64,000 nt of DNA from positions 124,603 through 188,602 of the forward strand of contig MIAG01000009.1 in NCBI GenBank assembly GCA_001829005.1, written 5' to 3'. This stretch comes from Sphingobacteriia bacterium RIFOXYC2_FULL_35_18. GTDB taxonomy: Bacteria; Bacteroidota; Bacteroidia; Chitinophagales; Chitinophagaceae. Below are positions 36,392 through 44,769 of the stretch, piece by piece. The notes under the pieces are model-generated. The model was not told the origin of the DNA. It saw only the letters and a list, made by a program, of their open reading frames with translations, and did no database searches. Position numbers and translations under genes: made by a program. Within the stretch, counting starts at the first letter, position 1, and each line of letters starts with the position of its first letter.

Positions 36392-37978
36392 ATGAAAACA
36401 TATTTTAATAATAAATGGTTCCTAACAGCAGCGCTAGCAGGCACCATGCTATTCAACGGATGTACCAAGTTGGATGAAGAAGTTTATTCTGAAGTGCTTG
36501 CCCAAAACTTTCAGGCAACAGCCAATGATGTACCTGCATTAATTGCGCCAGTGTATACTGTATTGCGTGCAAATACCGCCAGCTGGCAAGCATTATTTGA
36601 TTTGCAGGAAGAGGCAGCTGATCAAATTGTTACACCAGCAAGACCAAACGGTTGGGTAGATGGGGGAACGTATAGAAGAATGCATGAGCATGTTTGGACA
36701 CCAACGCAAGGACAACCCAATGGACTTTATAATCGTTGTTATACGGGAATCAATAATGCCAACAGGGTATTATTTCAAATTGAATCAGGTCAAATTCCTG
36801 TACCTAGTGGTAAAGAAGCCATTATTGCAGAGTTGAAAGCGGCAAGGGCTTACTATTACTATTTGTTACTCGATAACCATGGAAATGTACCAGTGGTAAC
36901 CGATTTTAAAGATACCAGTTTGCCAGTTCAAAGAACTCGTCAGCAAGTATATGATTTTGTTGTAAAAGAATTTACCGACGCCATTCCCAATTTGTCTCCA
37001 GTGGTTTCAAAAGCTACTTACGGTAGAATGACGCGTTGGGCAGCGAAAGCATTTTTAGCACGTGTTTATTTAAATGCAGAAGTGTATACTGGAACTGCAC
37101 AGTGGGCAAAATGTATTCAAGAGTGTAATGATATTATTGCGTCTAACCAATATGTATTAACACCAACCTATAGAGAAAATTTTACTTCTACCAATGATAA
37201 TTCTAAGGAGATGGTTTTTGCCGTTCCTTATGATGAAATTTTTGCAACAGAAAGCAATATTCACATGAAAACCTTAGATCCATTAATGCAGTTGGTTTAT
37301 CCAATGCAAGTTCAGCCATGGGGAGGAAACTGCGCAGTACCTCAGTGGATTGATACTTATGATCCAGATGATCGTAGATTAAGAGATACCTGGATTATGG
37401 GACCACAGTATAATGCAACTACAGGTGCAATGGTGATTAATTATGTTAAAACAGTTACTAGTATAGCATCAAGCACCAATAGCCAGGGATTTAGAGTTGG
37501 TAAATATGAAATCAAAGCAGGTATGCGTGGAGGCTCAAGTGTAGACTTCCCATTGATGCGCTATGCAGATGTATTAATGATGAAAGCAGAGTCATTATTA
37601 CGTACCGGTAATGCAGCAGAAGCAGCAACCATTGTTACCCAAGTAAGAGCTAGAAATTTTGCAGCTAATCCAGCAAAAGCAACTGTTACAGGGGCACAAT
37701 TGCAACAAGGTAGTAGTTATCCTTACGGTGAATGGACCAATGGAGCTCAAACAACATTTGAAGGTGGAGCAGATATTCCATTTGGAAGAATGTTAGATGA
37801 ATTAGGTTGGGAATTTGCTGCAGAAGCAAAGCGTCGCCAAGACTTGATTCGTTTTAAGGTATTTCATAGAAAGAGTTGGTTCTCTCATAAGCCATCAGCT
37901 ACATTCCGTAATATATTCCCTATACCAGCAAATTCATTGTTGGTTAATCCAAACTTGAAACAAAATACAGGATATTAG
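36392..37978 (+). CDS. SusD-like surface glycan-binding lipoprotein
   Basis: The 528-residue RagB/SusD protein has a lipoprotein signal ending MLFNGC (lipidated Cys24) and the TPR-like helical fold segments AELKAARAYYYYLLLDNHGNVPVV and LMRYADVLMMKAESLLRTGN (given in part). It caps the SusC channel and binds the ligand at the cell surface. The C-terminus ELGWEFAAEAKRRQDLIRF and FPIPANSLLVNPNLKQN is standard for the family. It is 23 bases downstream of its SusC. An RNA hairpin separates it from the hydrolases downstream. Confidence 0.95.
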   Translation: MKTYFNNKWFLTAALAGTMLFNGCTKLDEEVYSEVLAQNFQATANDVPALIAPVYTVLRANTASWQALFDLQEEAADQIVTPARPNGWVDGGTYRRMHEHVWTPTQGQPNGLYNRCYTGINNANRVLFQIESGQIPVPSGKEAIIAELKAARAYYYYLLLDNHGNVPVVTDFKDTSLPVQRTRQQVYDFVVKEFTDAIPNLSPVVSKATYGRMTRWAAKAFLARVYLNAEVYTGTAQWAKCIQECNDIIASNQYVLTPTYRENFTSTNDNSKEMVFAVPYDEIFATESNIHMKTLDPLMQLVYPMQVQPWGGNCAVPQWIDTYDPDDRRLRDTWIMGPQYNATTGAMVINYVKTVTSIASSTNSQGFRVGKYEIKAGMRGGSSVDFPLMRYADVLMMKAESLLRTGNAAEAATIVTQVRARNFAANPAKATVTGAQLQQGSSYPYGEWTNGAQTTFEGGADIPFGRMLDELGWEFAAEAKRRQDLIRFKVFHRKSWFSHKPSATFRNIFPIPANSLLVNPNLKQNTGY

Positions 37979-38010
37979 TTTTCTATTTTAGTTTATAGGT
38001 CTTAAGCAAT

Positions 38011-38048
38011 GGCAAAGCCTGCAAATTTCTTGTAGGTTTTGCCGTTTT
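38011..38048 (+). terminator. Stem-loop after SusD, terminator or attenuator
   Basis: GGCAAAGCCTGCAA (38011-38024) pairs with TTGTAGGTTTTGCC (38030-38043), giving 14 pairs including two G-T wobbles and a 5-base loop. GTTTT then follows. It lies 33 bases past the SusD stop and 13 before the next gene, so it may partly end transcription or protect the susCD message. Confidence 0.65.
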
Positions 38049-38060
38049 AAAAAATTACTG

Positions 38061-40826
38061 ATGAAAAAAAGTCCATTCCACATTCCATTCTTGTGCCTAT
38101 TTTTATTTGTAGTTGGATTAATGCCGTCGTTAATGGCACAGCAATCCATTTTAAGTAAACCCAACTTGGCATTGATAGCAAAAGTAAGATCAAGTAGAGG
38201 AGGCTTTGGCTTGAATGGGTTAAATGATCAGCAAACCACCGTAAACACAGGAAATAATCGAATGGGAGCAGGAGGCAATAATCGACCTCAGCCCCGTGCA
38301 AATATTTGGGTAGAATACGAATGGGAAGAACCAGTAACAACATCCGAAGTAGGGCTTTATTGGTGGAACTATAATAACAGTATTAGACTACCAGATACAT
38401 ATCGCATTTCTTATTGGAATGGGAATGCATTTGTTCCCGTAGATAATATACAAGGAATGGAGAAACAAAATAATCAATTCAATATTTCTTCATTTAAAGA
38501 AATCAAAACTACTCGTTTGCGAATTGATTTAGATTCTGCAGATAGAGGGGTGAGCACCTTATTAGAGTGGGTAGTTACAAAATCAACTAATTCACCTAAT
38601 ACCAAACCACTTGTAAATGCTGGTATTGATAGGGATGTTATCATTAGTGGAAAAACCTATTTAGATGCAACAGTAAAATCTGTTACACCAATTACTAAAA
38701 TTGAATGGCAAAAAGTTTCAGGGCCAGGTAATGTGCAGTTTAGCGATCCTGCCTCTTTAAAAGCAACGGCTAATTTTTCTGCAGTAGGTAATTATGTTTT
38801 GGCATTAAATGCTACAGAGAGTGCGCAAACAAAGTCATCTACCATCAGCGTAAAAGTACATCAACCACCGCCTGCTAATCGCTTAGATGTAGTGTATACA
38901 AAAAAATACAAGATTGATAATAAGTTATGGAACGATCGGGCTAAAGCCTTAATTGTGAATTGGATTCCTTACTGCATAGCACAAAATGAACGTACCGATT
39001 TAACCAGTGGTCAAGGTGGTATAGATAATTTTATTGAAGCAGCTAAAGCAATCAAAGGAGAATCATTTCAGCGTCATAAAGGGTATGTATTTTCAAATGC
39101 ATGGGTTCATCAAACAGTAGAATCAATTTGTATTGCATTGATGGTTGATGCTCAAGGTGACAAAGAAATTATTGCTGCACAAGAAAAAATGAAAGTGGCA
39201 TTAGAGCGTTGGATTCCAATCATACTTGCAGCGCAAGAATCGGACGGTTATTTACATACAGCCTATACCTTACGTGATACTTCTCGATGGAAAAATCGTT
39301 GGGATCCAAGAAATAGAAGTGATCATGAAGGCTATGTTGCCGGATATTTTATTGAGTCTGCTATTAACCACTATACATTAACCAATGGTAAAGACAAACG
39401 CTTATATGATGCAGCCAAAAAATTAGCTGATTGTTGGGTTAAAAATATTGGAACAGGACCTGGACAGAAAGTGTGGTACGATGGTCACCAAGAAATGGAA
39501 CAAGCCCTAGTAAGATTTGGCCGTTTTGTAAATGATATGGAAGGGAATAAGCGGGGAGATAGTTATGTTAAACTCGCTAAATTTTTATTAGATAGTAGAA
39601 AAGATGGATCGGAGTACGATCAAAGTCATGTACCTGTACAACAACAATATGAAGCTGTAGGACATGCAGTTCGTGCTACTTATAATTATTCTGCAATGGC
39701 AGATGTAGCAGCTGAAACAGGCGATGTAGATTATCAAAGTGCCGTGATGTCCCTTTGGAATAATTTGACCAATAAAAAATATTATTTCACCGGTGGGATT
39801 GGAAGTGGTGAAACATCAGAAGGATTTGGTCCTAATTATTCTTTGCGCAACAATGCTTATTGTGAATCTTGTTCAAGTGCAGGATTAATTTTTTTCCAGT
39901 ATAAAATGAACTTAGCTTATCACGATGCAAAATATGCAGACTTGTATGAAGAAACCATGTACAATGCATTATTGGGTTCTTTAGATTTAGACGGTAAAAA
40001 TTTCTATTATACCAATCGATTGTCTGAAGCGCAACCAAGAGATCCTTGGCATGTATGCCCATGTTGTGTGGGCAATATTCCACGTACCTTATTAATGATG
40101 CCTACTTGGACCTATGTTACCGGACCCAAAGCATTGTATGTAAATATGTATGTGGGTAGTACTATTAATGTAGAAAAGTTTGCTGGTACAGAGGTTGAAA
40201 TGGTTCAGAAAACCAATTATCCGTGGGAGGGATCGGTGAATATTACCGTTAATCCAAAACAATCCACAGCGTTTGCTATTTATGTTCGTGTGCCTAATAG
40301 AACTACGAGTGAATTGTACACACCTGATAAAGAAGTGAAGGGATTGAAGTACCTTAAAGTAAATGGAAAGAACATTCCTATTCAAATGGATAAAGGGTAT
40401 GCAGTTATCAAACGTGTTTGGAAAAAGGGAGATCAAATTTCATTAGAAATGCCTATGGAAGTTCAAAAGTTTAATGCAGACAAAAGAATAGAAGCTAATA
40501 TTGGTAGAATGGCATTGCGTTACGGCCCATTGGTGTACAATGTGGAAACAGCAGATGATCAAGACATCAATAAAGCGATAGATGCAAGCAAACCATTAAT
40601 AACCGAGTGGAGGGATAATTTCTTGAGAGGCATGATGATCATAAAAGGATCATGGGAAGACGGAACCCAGTTGATTGCAATACCCAACTATGCAAGAACG
40701 AATCGTTTAGATGGTAAAATGCCAGCAGCAGTAACCACTACATTGCCAACTGAAGCCAATGAGCCTCCACAACGAATTCAAAATAGACCGGTTTCTTCTG
40801 CAGTATGGATCAAAGAAAAAAATTAG
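38061..40826 (+). CDS. GH127-like beta-L-arabinofuranosidase with N-terminal binding domains
   Basis: The 921-residue product has a signal peptide (cut near 27). A discoidin-like domain follows (about 35-175), then a PKD/Ig-like domain (about 180-268), then a DUF1680 / GH127-type (alpha/alpha)6 catalytic region from about 285. The metal-thiolate residues are kept: Glu602-x-Cys604 in YCESCSS and Cys666/668/669 in HVCPCCVGN. Family members cleave beta-L-arabinofuranose, but DUF1680 is broad and related families act on other sugars. The order of modules is the reverse of the GH127 at 15489, where the discoidin-like part is C-terminal. It follows SusC/SusD in the same orientation, after a hairpin, and precedes the GH146-like gene by 4 bases. 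Confidence 0.82.
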   Translation: MKKSPFHIPFLCLFLFVVGLMPSLMAQQSILSKPNLALIAKVRSSRGGFGLNGLNDQQTTVNTGNNRMGAGGNNRPQPRANIWVEYEWEEPVTTSEVGLYWWNYNNSIRLPDTYRISYWNGNAFVPVDNIQGMEKQNNQFNISSFKEIKTTRLRIDLDSADRGVSTLLEWVVTKSTNSPNTKPLVNAGIDRDVIISGKTYLDATVKSVTPITKIEWQKVSGPGNVQFSDPASLKATANFSAVGNYVLALNATESAQTKSSTISVKVHQPPPANRLDVVYTKKYKIDNKLWNDRAKALIVNWIPYCIAQNERTDLTSGQGGIDNFIEAAKAIKGESFQRHKGYVFSNAWVHQTVESICIALMVDAQGDKEIIAAQEKMKVALERWIPIILAAQESDGYLHTAYTLRDTSRWKNRWDPRNRSDHEGYVAGYFIESAINHYTLTNGKDKRLYDAAKKLADCWVKNIGTGPGQKVWYDGHQEMEQALVRFGRFVNDMEGNKRGDSYVKLAKFLLDSRKDGSEYDQSHVPVQQQYEAVGHAVRATYNYSAMADVAAETGDVDYQSAVMSLWNNLTNKKYYFTGGIGSGETSEGFGPNYSLRNNAYCESCSSAGLIFFQYKMNLAYHDAKYADLYEETMYNALLGSLDLDGKNFYYTNRLSEAQPRDPWHVCPCCVGNIPRTLLMMPTWTYVTGPKALYVNMYVGSTINVEKFAGTEVEMVQKTNYPWEGSVNITVNPKQSTAFAIYVRVPNRTTSELYTPDKEVKGLKYLKVNGKNIPIQMDKGYAVIKRVWKKGDQISLEMPMEVQKFNADKRIEANIGRMALRYGPLVYNVETADDQDINKAIDASKPLITEWRDNFLRGMMIIKGSWEDGTQLIAIPNYARTNRLDGKMPAAVTTTLPTEANEPPQRIQNRPVSSAVWIKEKN

Positions 40827-40830
40827 AAAG

Positions 40831-43824
40831 ATGAATTTACAAAAGCGAATTACTCGATTACTCCTTACCCTTGCTGTATTGTTTAATGGTATTGCCAATG
40901 GGTATGCCCAAAGTGGAGATCAAATATTAGATGGGATTGGAGAAACCGCCATGATTTCAAGGTACTTGTTGAATGGTGATACCAAAGATTGGTCAAGGAA
41001 TAATTTGCATGCAAAATATGGTGGAGTAGAAGCACCATATGTAAATGATAGCCGATTTGGAAAAGTATTGTTGCTGAATGGAGAAGCAAATTCTTTCTTA
41101 CAAATCCCTGCAGAATCTCTTCACGATATAGAGTCATTAAGTATATCTGGATGGGTTAATCTGCGCACAAATACGCAACAACAAACTTTTTTTATTATCG
41201 GAAAGGGAAACGCGAATCCAGTTTTTACCGCACCTATTCCAGTAGCTGCAGAAAATAAATGGGTACATATGGCTGTTGTATTTGATGTTGCTGCAAAAAC
41301 GGTTCAAAATTTTATTGATGGAAGACCAGCAGGAGAGCCAATCAATTTAACACCCGCATTTATTCAAATGCTTGGATCAGCAGAAAGCAACCAACTACAA
41401 ATTTTTGTTGGAAAAGCAGTAGCAGGAAGCCCTAACTTAAACGGGTTGATTACCGATGTTAGGGTGTATCGTGTTCCTTTGAATAGAAGACAAGTAGTAG
41501 GTATTTTTAGCAATGCTAAAGGAAGTACCGTTAATGCTGGAGCAGTGAATACCAGAAGGGTAGAAGAAGAATTGCCTAAGTTTGCACCTGATCAACCACA
41601 GTTGTACAATATCTATTTGGAGGAAGTGGCTGATGTAACGGTAGAAACAGAAGTTGGAACATTGCCTCGTTTTCCTAGTTATGCAGCTGGTAAATATAAA
41701 AACGGAATGAAAGGCCCAAAAGTAAGAGTAGTATGGCCTGCAGATATCGACAACAAAGCCGTATTACAAACAGGACAATACACGGTAACAGGTAAGGTTG
41801 CCGGAACCAACTTTAAACCAACGGCTGTAGTGACCGTTAAGCCAGCAACAAAAGTTAAAATACCTACTCCACAATTAAAAGCATTTGCATTAAATCAGGT
41901 AATATTAAAATCGGATGCACTAGGCAATGAAACTAAGTTTATTCAGAACAGAGATAAGTTTGTAAGAACATTGGTTAAGACCGATCCCAATTCATTTTTA
42001 TTTATGTTCCGACATGCATTTGGTCAACCACAACCAGAAGGCGCAAAGCCATTGGGGTCATGGGATAGCAGAGATACTAAGTTGAGAGGACATGCAACCG
42101 GACACTATCTAACTGCAATAGCGCAAGCTTATGCAAGTACCAGTTATGATCAATACCTACAAAATGAGTTTGCACAAAAAATGACTTATATGGTAGATGC
42201 GTTATACAATATTGCGCAGCTATCAGGTAATCCTACAACACCAGAAGGTCCATTTGTAGCAGACCCTAAATTGGTTCCAAAGGGAGCAGGAAAAGCTGAT
42301 TACGATTCAGATTTAAGTGATGCAGGCATTAGAAACGATTATTGGAATTGGGGTAAGGGATTTATTAGTGCGTATCCACCAGACCAGTTTATCATGCTCG
42401 AAAAAGGGGCAAAATATGGTGGACAAAAAAATCAGGTATGGGCTCCATATTACACACTACATAAAATATTAGCAGGCTTGATGGATGTGTATGAAGTAAG
42501 CGGAAATAAAAAAGCTTTGCAGATTGCCACTAATATGGGTGATTGGGTACATGCAAGATTGAGCCAACTTCCGAAAGACACTTTAATTAAGATCTGGAAT
42601 ACCTATATCGCGGGCGAATATGGTGGAATGAATGAAACCATGGCCAGATTATATCAAATGACTGGACAAAAAAATTATTTAGAAACCGCAAAATTATTTG
42701 ATAACGTAAGAGTATTTTTTGGCGACACCGACCATTCACATGGCTTAGCAAAAAACGTTGACTTATTTAGGGGCTTGCATGCCAATCAACATATACCACA
42801 AGTAATTGGAAGTGTGGAAATGTATAAAGCATCTAAAGATCCAGCCTACTATAAAGTAGCGGATAATTTTTGGTATAAAATAGTGAACGATTATATGTAC
42901 AGTATTGGTGGAGTAGCTGGCGCACGTAACCCAGCGAATGCGGAATGTTTTCTTGCGCAGCCAGGTACATTATACGAAAACGGTTTATCTGCCGGGGGGC
43001 AGAATGAAACTTGTGCAACGTATAATATGCTTAAGCTAACCAGTGATTTATTTCAGTTTGAGCAGCGTGGAGAATTGATGGATTATTATGAGCGTAGTTT
43101 ATACAATCATATATTGGCATCAGTAGCAGAAAACAATCCCGCCAATACGTACCATGTACCGCTAAGACCAGGTGCAATCAAGCAATTTGGAAATCCTAAT
43201 ATGACAGGCTTTACTTGTTGTAATGGCACCGCAATTGAAAGCAATACCAAATTACAGAATACGATTTATTTTAAGAAAAATAATAACCAAGCATTGTATG
43301 TGAATTTGTTTGTACCCTCAACATTAAACTGGACAGAGAAAAAAGTAGTAGTAGAACAAAGCACCAATTTTCCAAAAGATGATGAAACCAAATTGACCAT
43401 TAATGGAAATGGAAAATTTGATGTACATATTCGCGTGCCTAATTGGGCAACCAAGGGGTACATGGTAAAAATCAATGGAAAAGATGCCAATGTAAAAGCG
43501 GTGCCAGGCACTTATATTCAGCTCAGCCGCAATTGGAAAAACGGTGACGTAATTGAAGTTCAAATGCCTTTTCAATTTCATTTAGATCCATTAATGGATC
43601 AACAGAATATCGCTAGTTTATTTTATGGCCCTATTTTATTGGCAGCACAAGAAACAGAAGCTAGAAAAGAGTGGAGAAAAGTAATACTAGACGCACAAGA
43701 TATTAGCAAGTCTATCACTGGAGATCCTAAGCAATTGCAATTTAATATTGGAGATGTAGTATTTAAACCATTCTACGATACGTACGGACGCCACTCTGTT
43801 TATTTAGACGTGCAGTTAAAATAA
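40831..43824 (+). CDS. GH146-like beta-L-arabinofuranosidase with LamG and Ig-like modules
   Basis: The ATG at 40831 starts a signal peptide (MNLQKRITRLLLTLAVLF...) and gives 997 residues. An earlier in-frame ATG lies within the preceding gene and is unlikely. Domains in order are a LamG-like fold (about 45-225), a Big_4-like Ig domain (about 250-340) and a large DUF1680 catalytic domain (about 350-990). Hallmarks are GEYGGMNETMARLYQMTG, GLHANQHIPQVIG, Glu726-x-Cys728 in QNETCATYNM and Cys796-Cys797 in FTCCNGTAIES. This CC-GT pattern fits GH146 better than GH127. Known GH146 enzymes release beta-L-arabinofuranose from pectic or glycoprotein glycans. The gene starts 4 bases after its neighbour. 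Confidence 0.82.
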   Translation: MNLQKRITRLLLTLAVLFNGIANGYAQSGDQILDGIGETAMISRYLLNGDTKDWSRNNLHAKYGGVEAPYVNDSRFGKVLLLNGEANSFLQIPAESLHDIESLSISGWVNLRTNTQQQTFFIIGKGNANPVFTAPIPVAAENKWVHMAVVFDVAAKTVQNFIDGRPAGEPINLTPAFIQMLGSAESNQLQIFVGKAVAGSPNLNGLITDVRVYRVPLNRRQVVGIFSNAKGSTVNAGAVNTRRVEEELPKFAPDQPQLYNIYLEEVADVTVETEVGTLPRFPSYAAGKYKNGMKGPKVRVVWPADIDNKAVLQTGQYTVTGKVAGTNFKPTAVVTVKPATKVKIPTPQLKAFALNQVILKSDALGNETKFIQNRDKFVRTLVKTDPNSFLFMFRHAFGQPQPEGAKPLGSWDSRDTKLRGHATGHYLTAIAQAYASTSYDQYLQNEFAQKMTYMVDALYNIAQLSGNPTTPEGPFVADPKLVPKGAGKADYDSDLSDAGIRNDYWNWGKGFISAYPPDQFIMLEKGAKYGGQKNQVWAPYYTLHKILAGLMDVYEVSGNKKALQIATNMGDWVHARLSQLPKDTLIKIWNTYIAGEYGGMNETMARLYQMTGQKNYLETAKLFDNVRVFFGDTDHSHGLAKNVDLFRGLHANQHIPQVIGSVEMYKASKDPAYYKVADNFWYKIVNDYMYSIGGVAGARNPANAECFLAQPGTLYENGLSAGGQNETCATYNMLKLTSDLFQFEQRGELMDYYERSLYNHILASVAENNPANTYHVPLRPGAIKQFGNPNMTGFTCCNGTAIESNTKLQNTIYFKKNNNQALYVNLFVPSTLNWTEKKVVVEQSTNFPKDDETKLTINGNGKFDVHIRVPNWATKGYMVKINGKDANVKAVPGTYIQLSRNWKNGDVIEVQMPFQFHLDPLMDQQNIASLFYGPILLAAQETEARKEWRKVILDAQDISKSITGDPKQLQFNIGDVVFKPFYDTYGRHSVYLDVQLK

Positions 43825-43847
43825 TTTATCGGTTGGGTTATTGGTTA

Positions 43848-43879
43848 GGGAAGCATCATAAAACTGCTTCCCTTTTTTT
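43848..43879. terminator. Bidirectional terminator, GH146-like gene / GntR regulator
   Basis: GGGAAGCA (43848-43855) and TGCTTCCC (43865-43872) form a perfect 8-bp stem with a 9-base loop, followed by seven T. The convergent regulator gene ends at 43878, so the hairpin serves both strands. Confidence 0.85.
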
Positions 43880-44585
43880 ATTCAAACAATCTCGTAAAGT
43901 GATTTTCTAAATGCGAGCGCATACCATTTCTAAATTCTTCGGGAGTTCCATTTTCTAAAAAGTCTACTAATTCTTTGTGCGATACGAACATCTTTAGCAT
44001 AGGTTGCTTTTTGAGTAAGCCACTGTTATGTACATAATCAAAAACAGGCAATAGCATTTTTTGGAAACGCTTCAAAGTAGCGTTACCAGTGATTTCGTAC
44101 AGCTTACCATGAAAAGCAATCTCGTGTTCAATATTGAATAAATGGTATTGGGTAGCAGGAGGTTCGTCTGCAACAATTTGTCTTAAAGCAGCAATATCTT
44201 CTTTGGTAATTCTATGAAATAATAAATCGGCCATACCAATTTCTAAGACCAATCGTATTTCAAAAATTTCTTTTAATGTTTCTGGTGCAAGAATATGTGG
44301 ATTCATACTCTTACTCATCATCCCAAAAATATCAGGGCTAGTAATAACAGACCCTTTCTTCTTTTTTGATTCTATTAAACCCATCAAACGCAAGCGCGTT
44401 AATGCTTCTCTAATAACTGTTCTGCTTACTCCAAGTGTTTCAGCTAGTTCCATTTCTTTGGGTATCACATCCCCAACAGAAAGTTTGCGCTTTTGAAGTA
44501 AGTCTACCAGGCTTTCTTCCACTTTATCTACCAAGGAACTAGTGTCCATTGGTTTCATTTCAGATCTGAGTAAGGCTAAATTCAT
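43878..44585 (-). CDS. GntR-family regulator, FadR/FCD subfamily
   Basis: The 235-residue protein has a winged-helix GntR domain (about 15-85, with IPKEMELAETLGVSRTVIREAL as the recognition region) and an all-helical FCD effector domain (about 95-230). The FCD domain carries metal/ligand-type residues (EIRLVLEIGMADL, IEHEIAFHGKLYEITG). FCD regulators usually respond to small acids or sugar acids. It is divergent from the sialic-acid-type SusC/SusD operon, and a GT-N3-AC palindrome overlaps that operon's promoter-like element. A repressor of sialate genes, like NanR of other bacteria, is the natural reading, though the ligand is inferred. Confidence 0.88.
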   Translation of the reverse strand: MNLALLRSEMKPMDTSSLVDKVEESLVDLLQKRKLSVGDVIPKEMELAETLGVSRTVIREALTRLRLMGLIESKKKKGSVITSPDIFGMMSKSMNPHILAPETLKEIFEIRLVLEIGMADLLFHRITKEDIAALRQIVADEPPATQYHLFNIEHEIAFHGKLYEITGNATLKRFQKMLLPVFDYVHNSGLLKKQPMLKMFVSHKELVDFLENGTPEEFRNGMRSHLENHFTRLFE

Positions 44586-44701
44586 CCAGAATATGTATTA
44601 CTTAATATTTAACACATGTAAAGTTACCAAAATTGCAGCTAATTTTCAATTAACTCATAAAACCTTAAAAATCAATATATTACGTAATTGTTAAAATTTA
44701 T

Positions 44702-44745
44702 TTTGCAGTTTCAATAAAAGCTAATTATTTTTATGTCATACATAA
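44702..44745 (+). promoter_or_regulatory. Promoter and FadR-type operator for the sialic-acid operon
   Basis: TTTG (44702-44705), 20 bases, then TATTTTTA (44726-44733) resemble the -33/-7 boxes. The 15-base palindrome TTATGTCATACATAA (44731-44745) overlaps the -7 box and the predicted start. It contains the GT-N3-AC core seen in many FadR-subfamily operators. It lies 24 bases before the SusC ATG. Confidence 0.55.
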
Positions 44746-44769
44746 TACAATAAAACTAAATTGCTCGCC

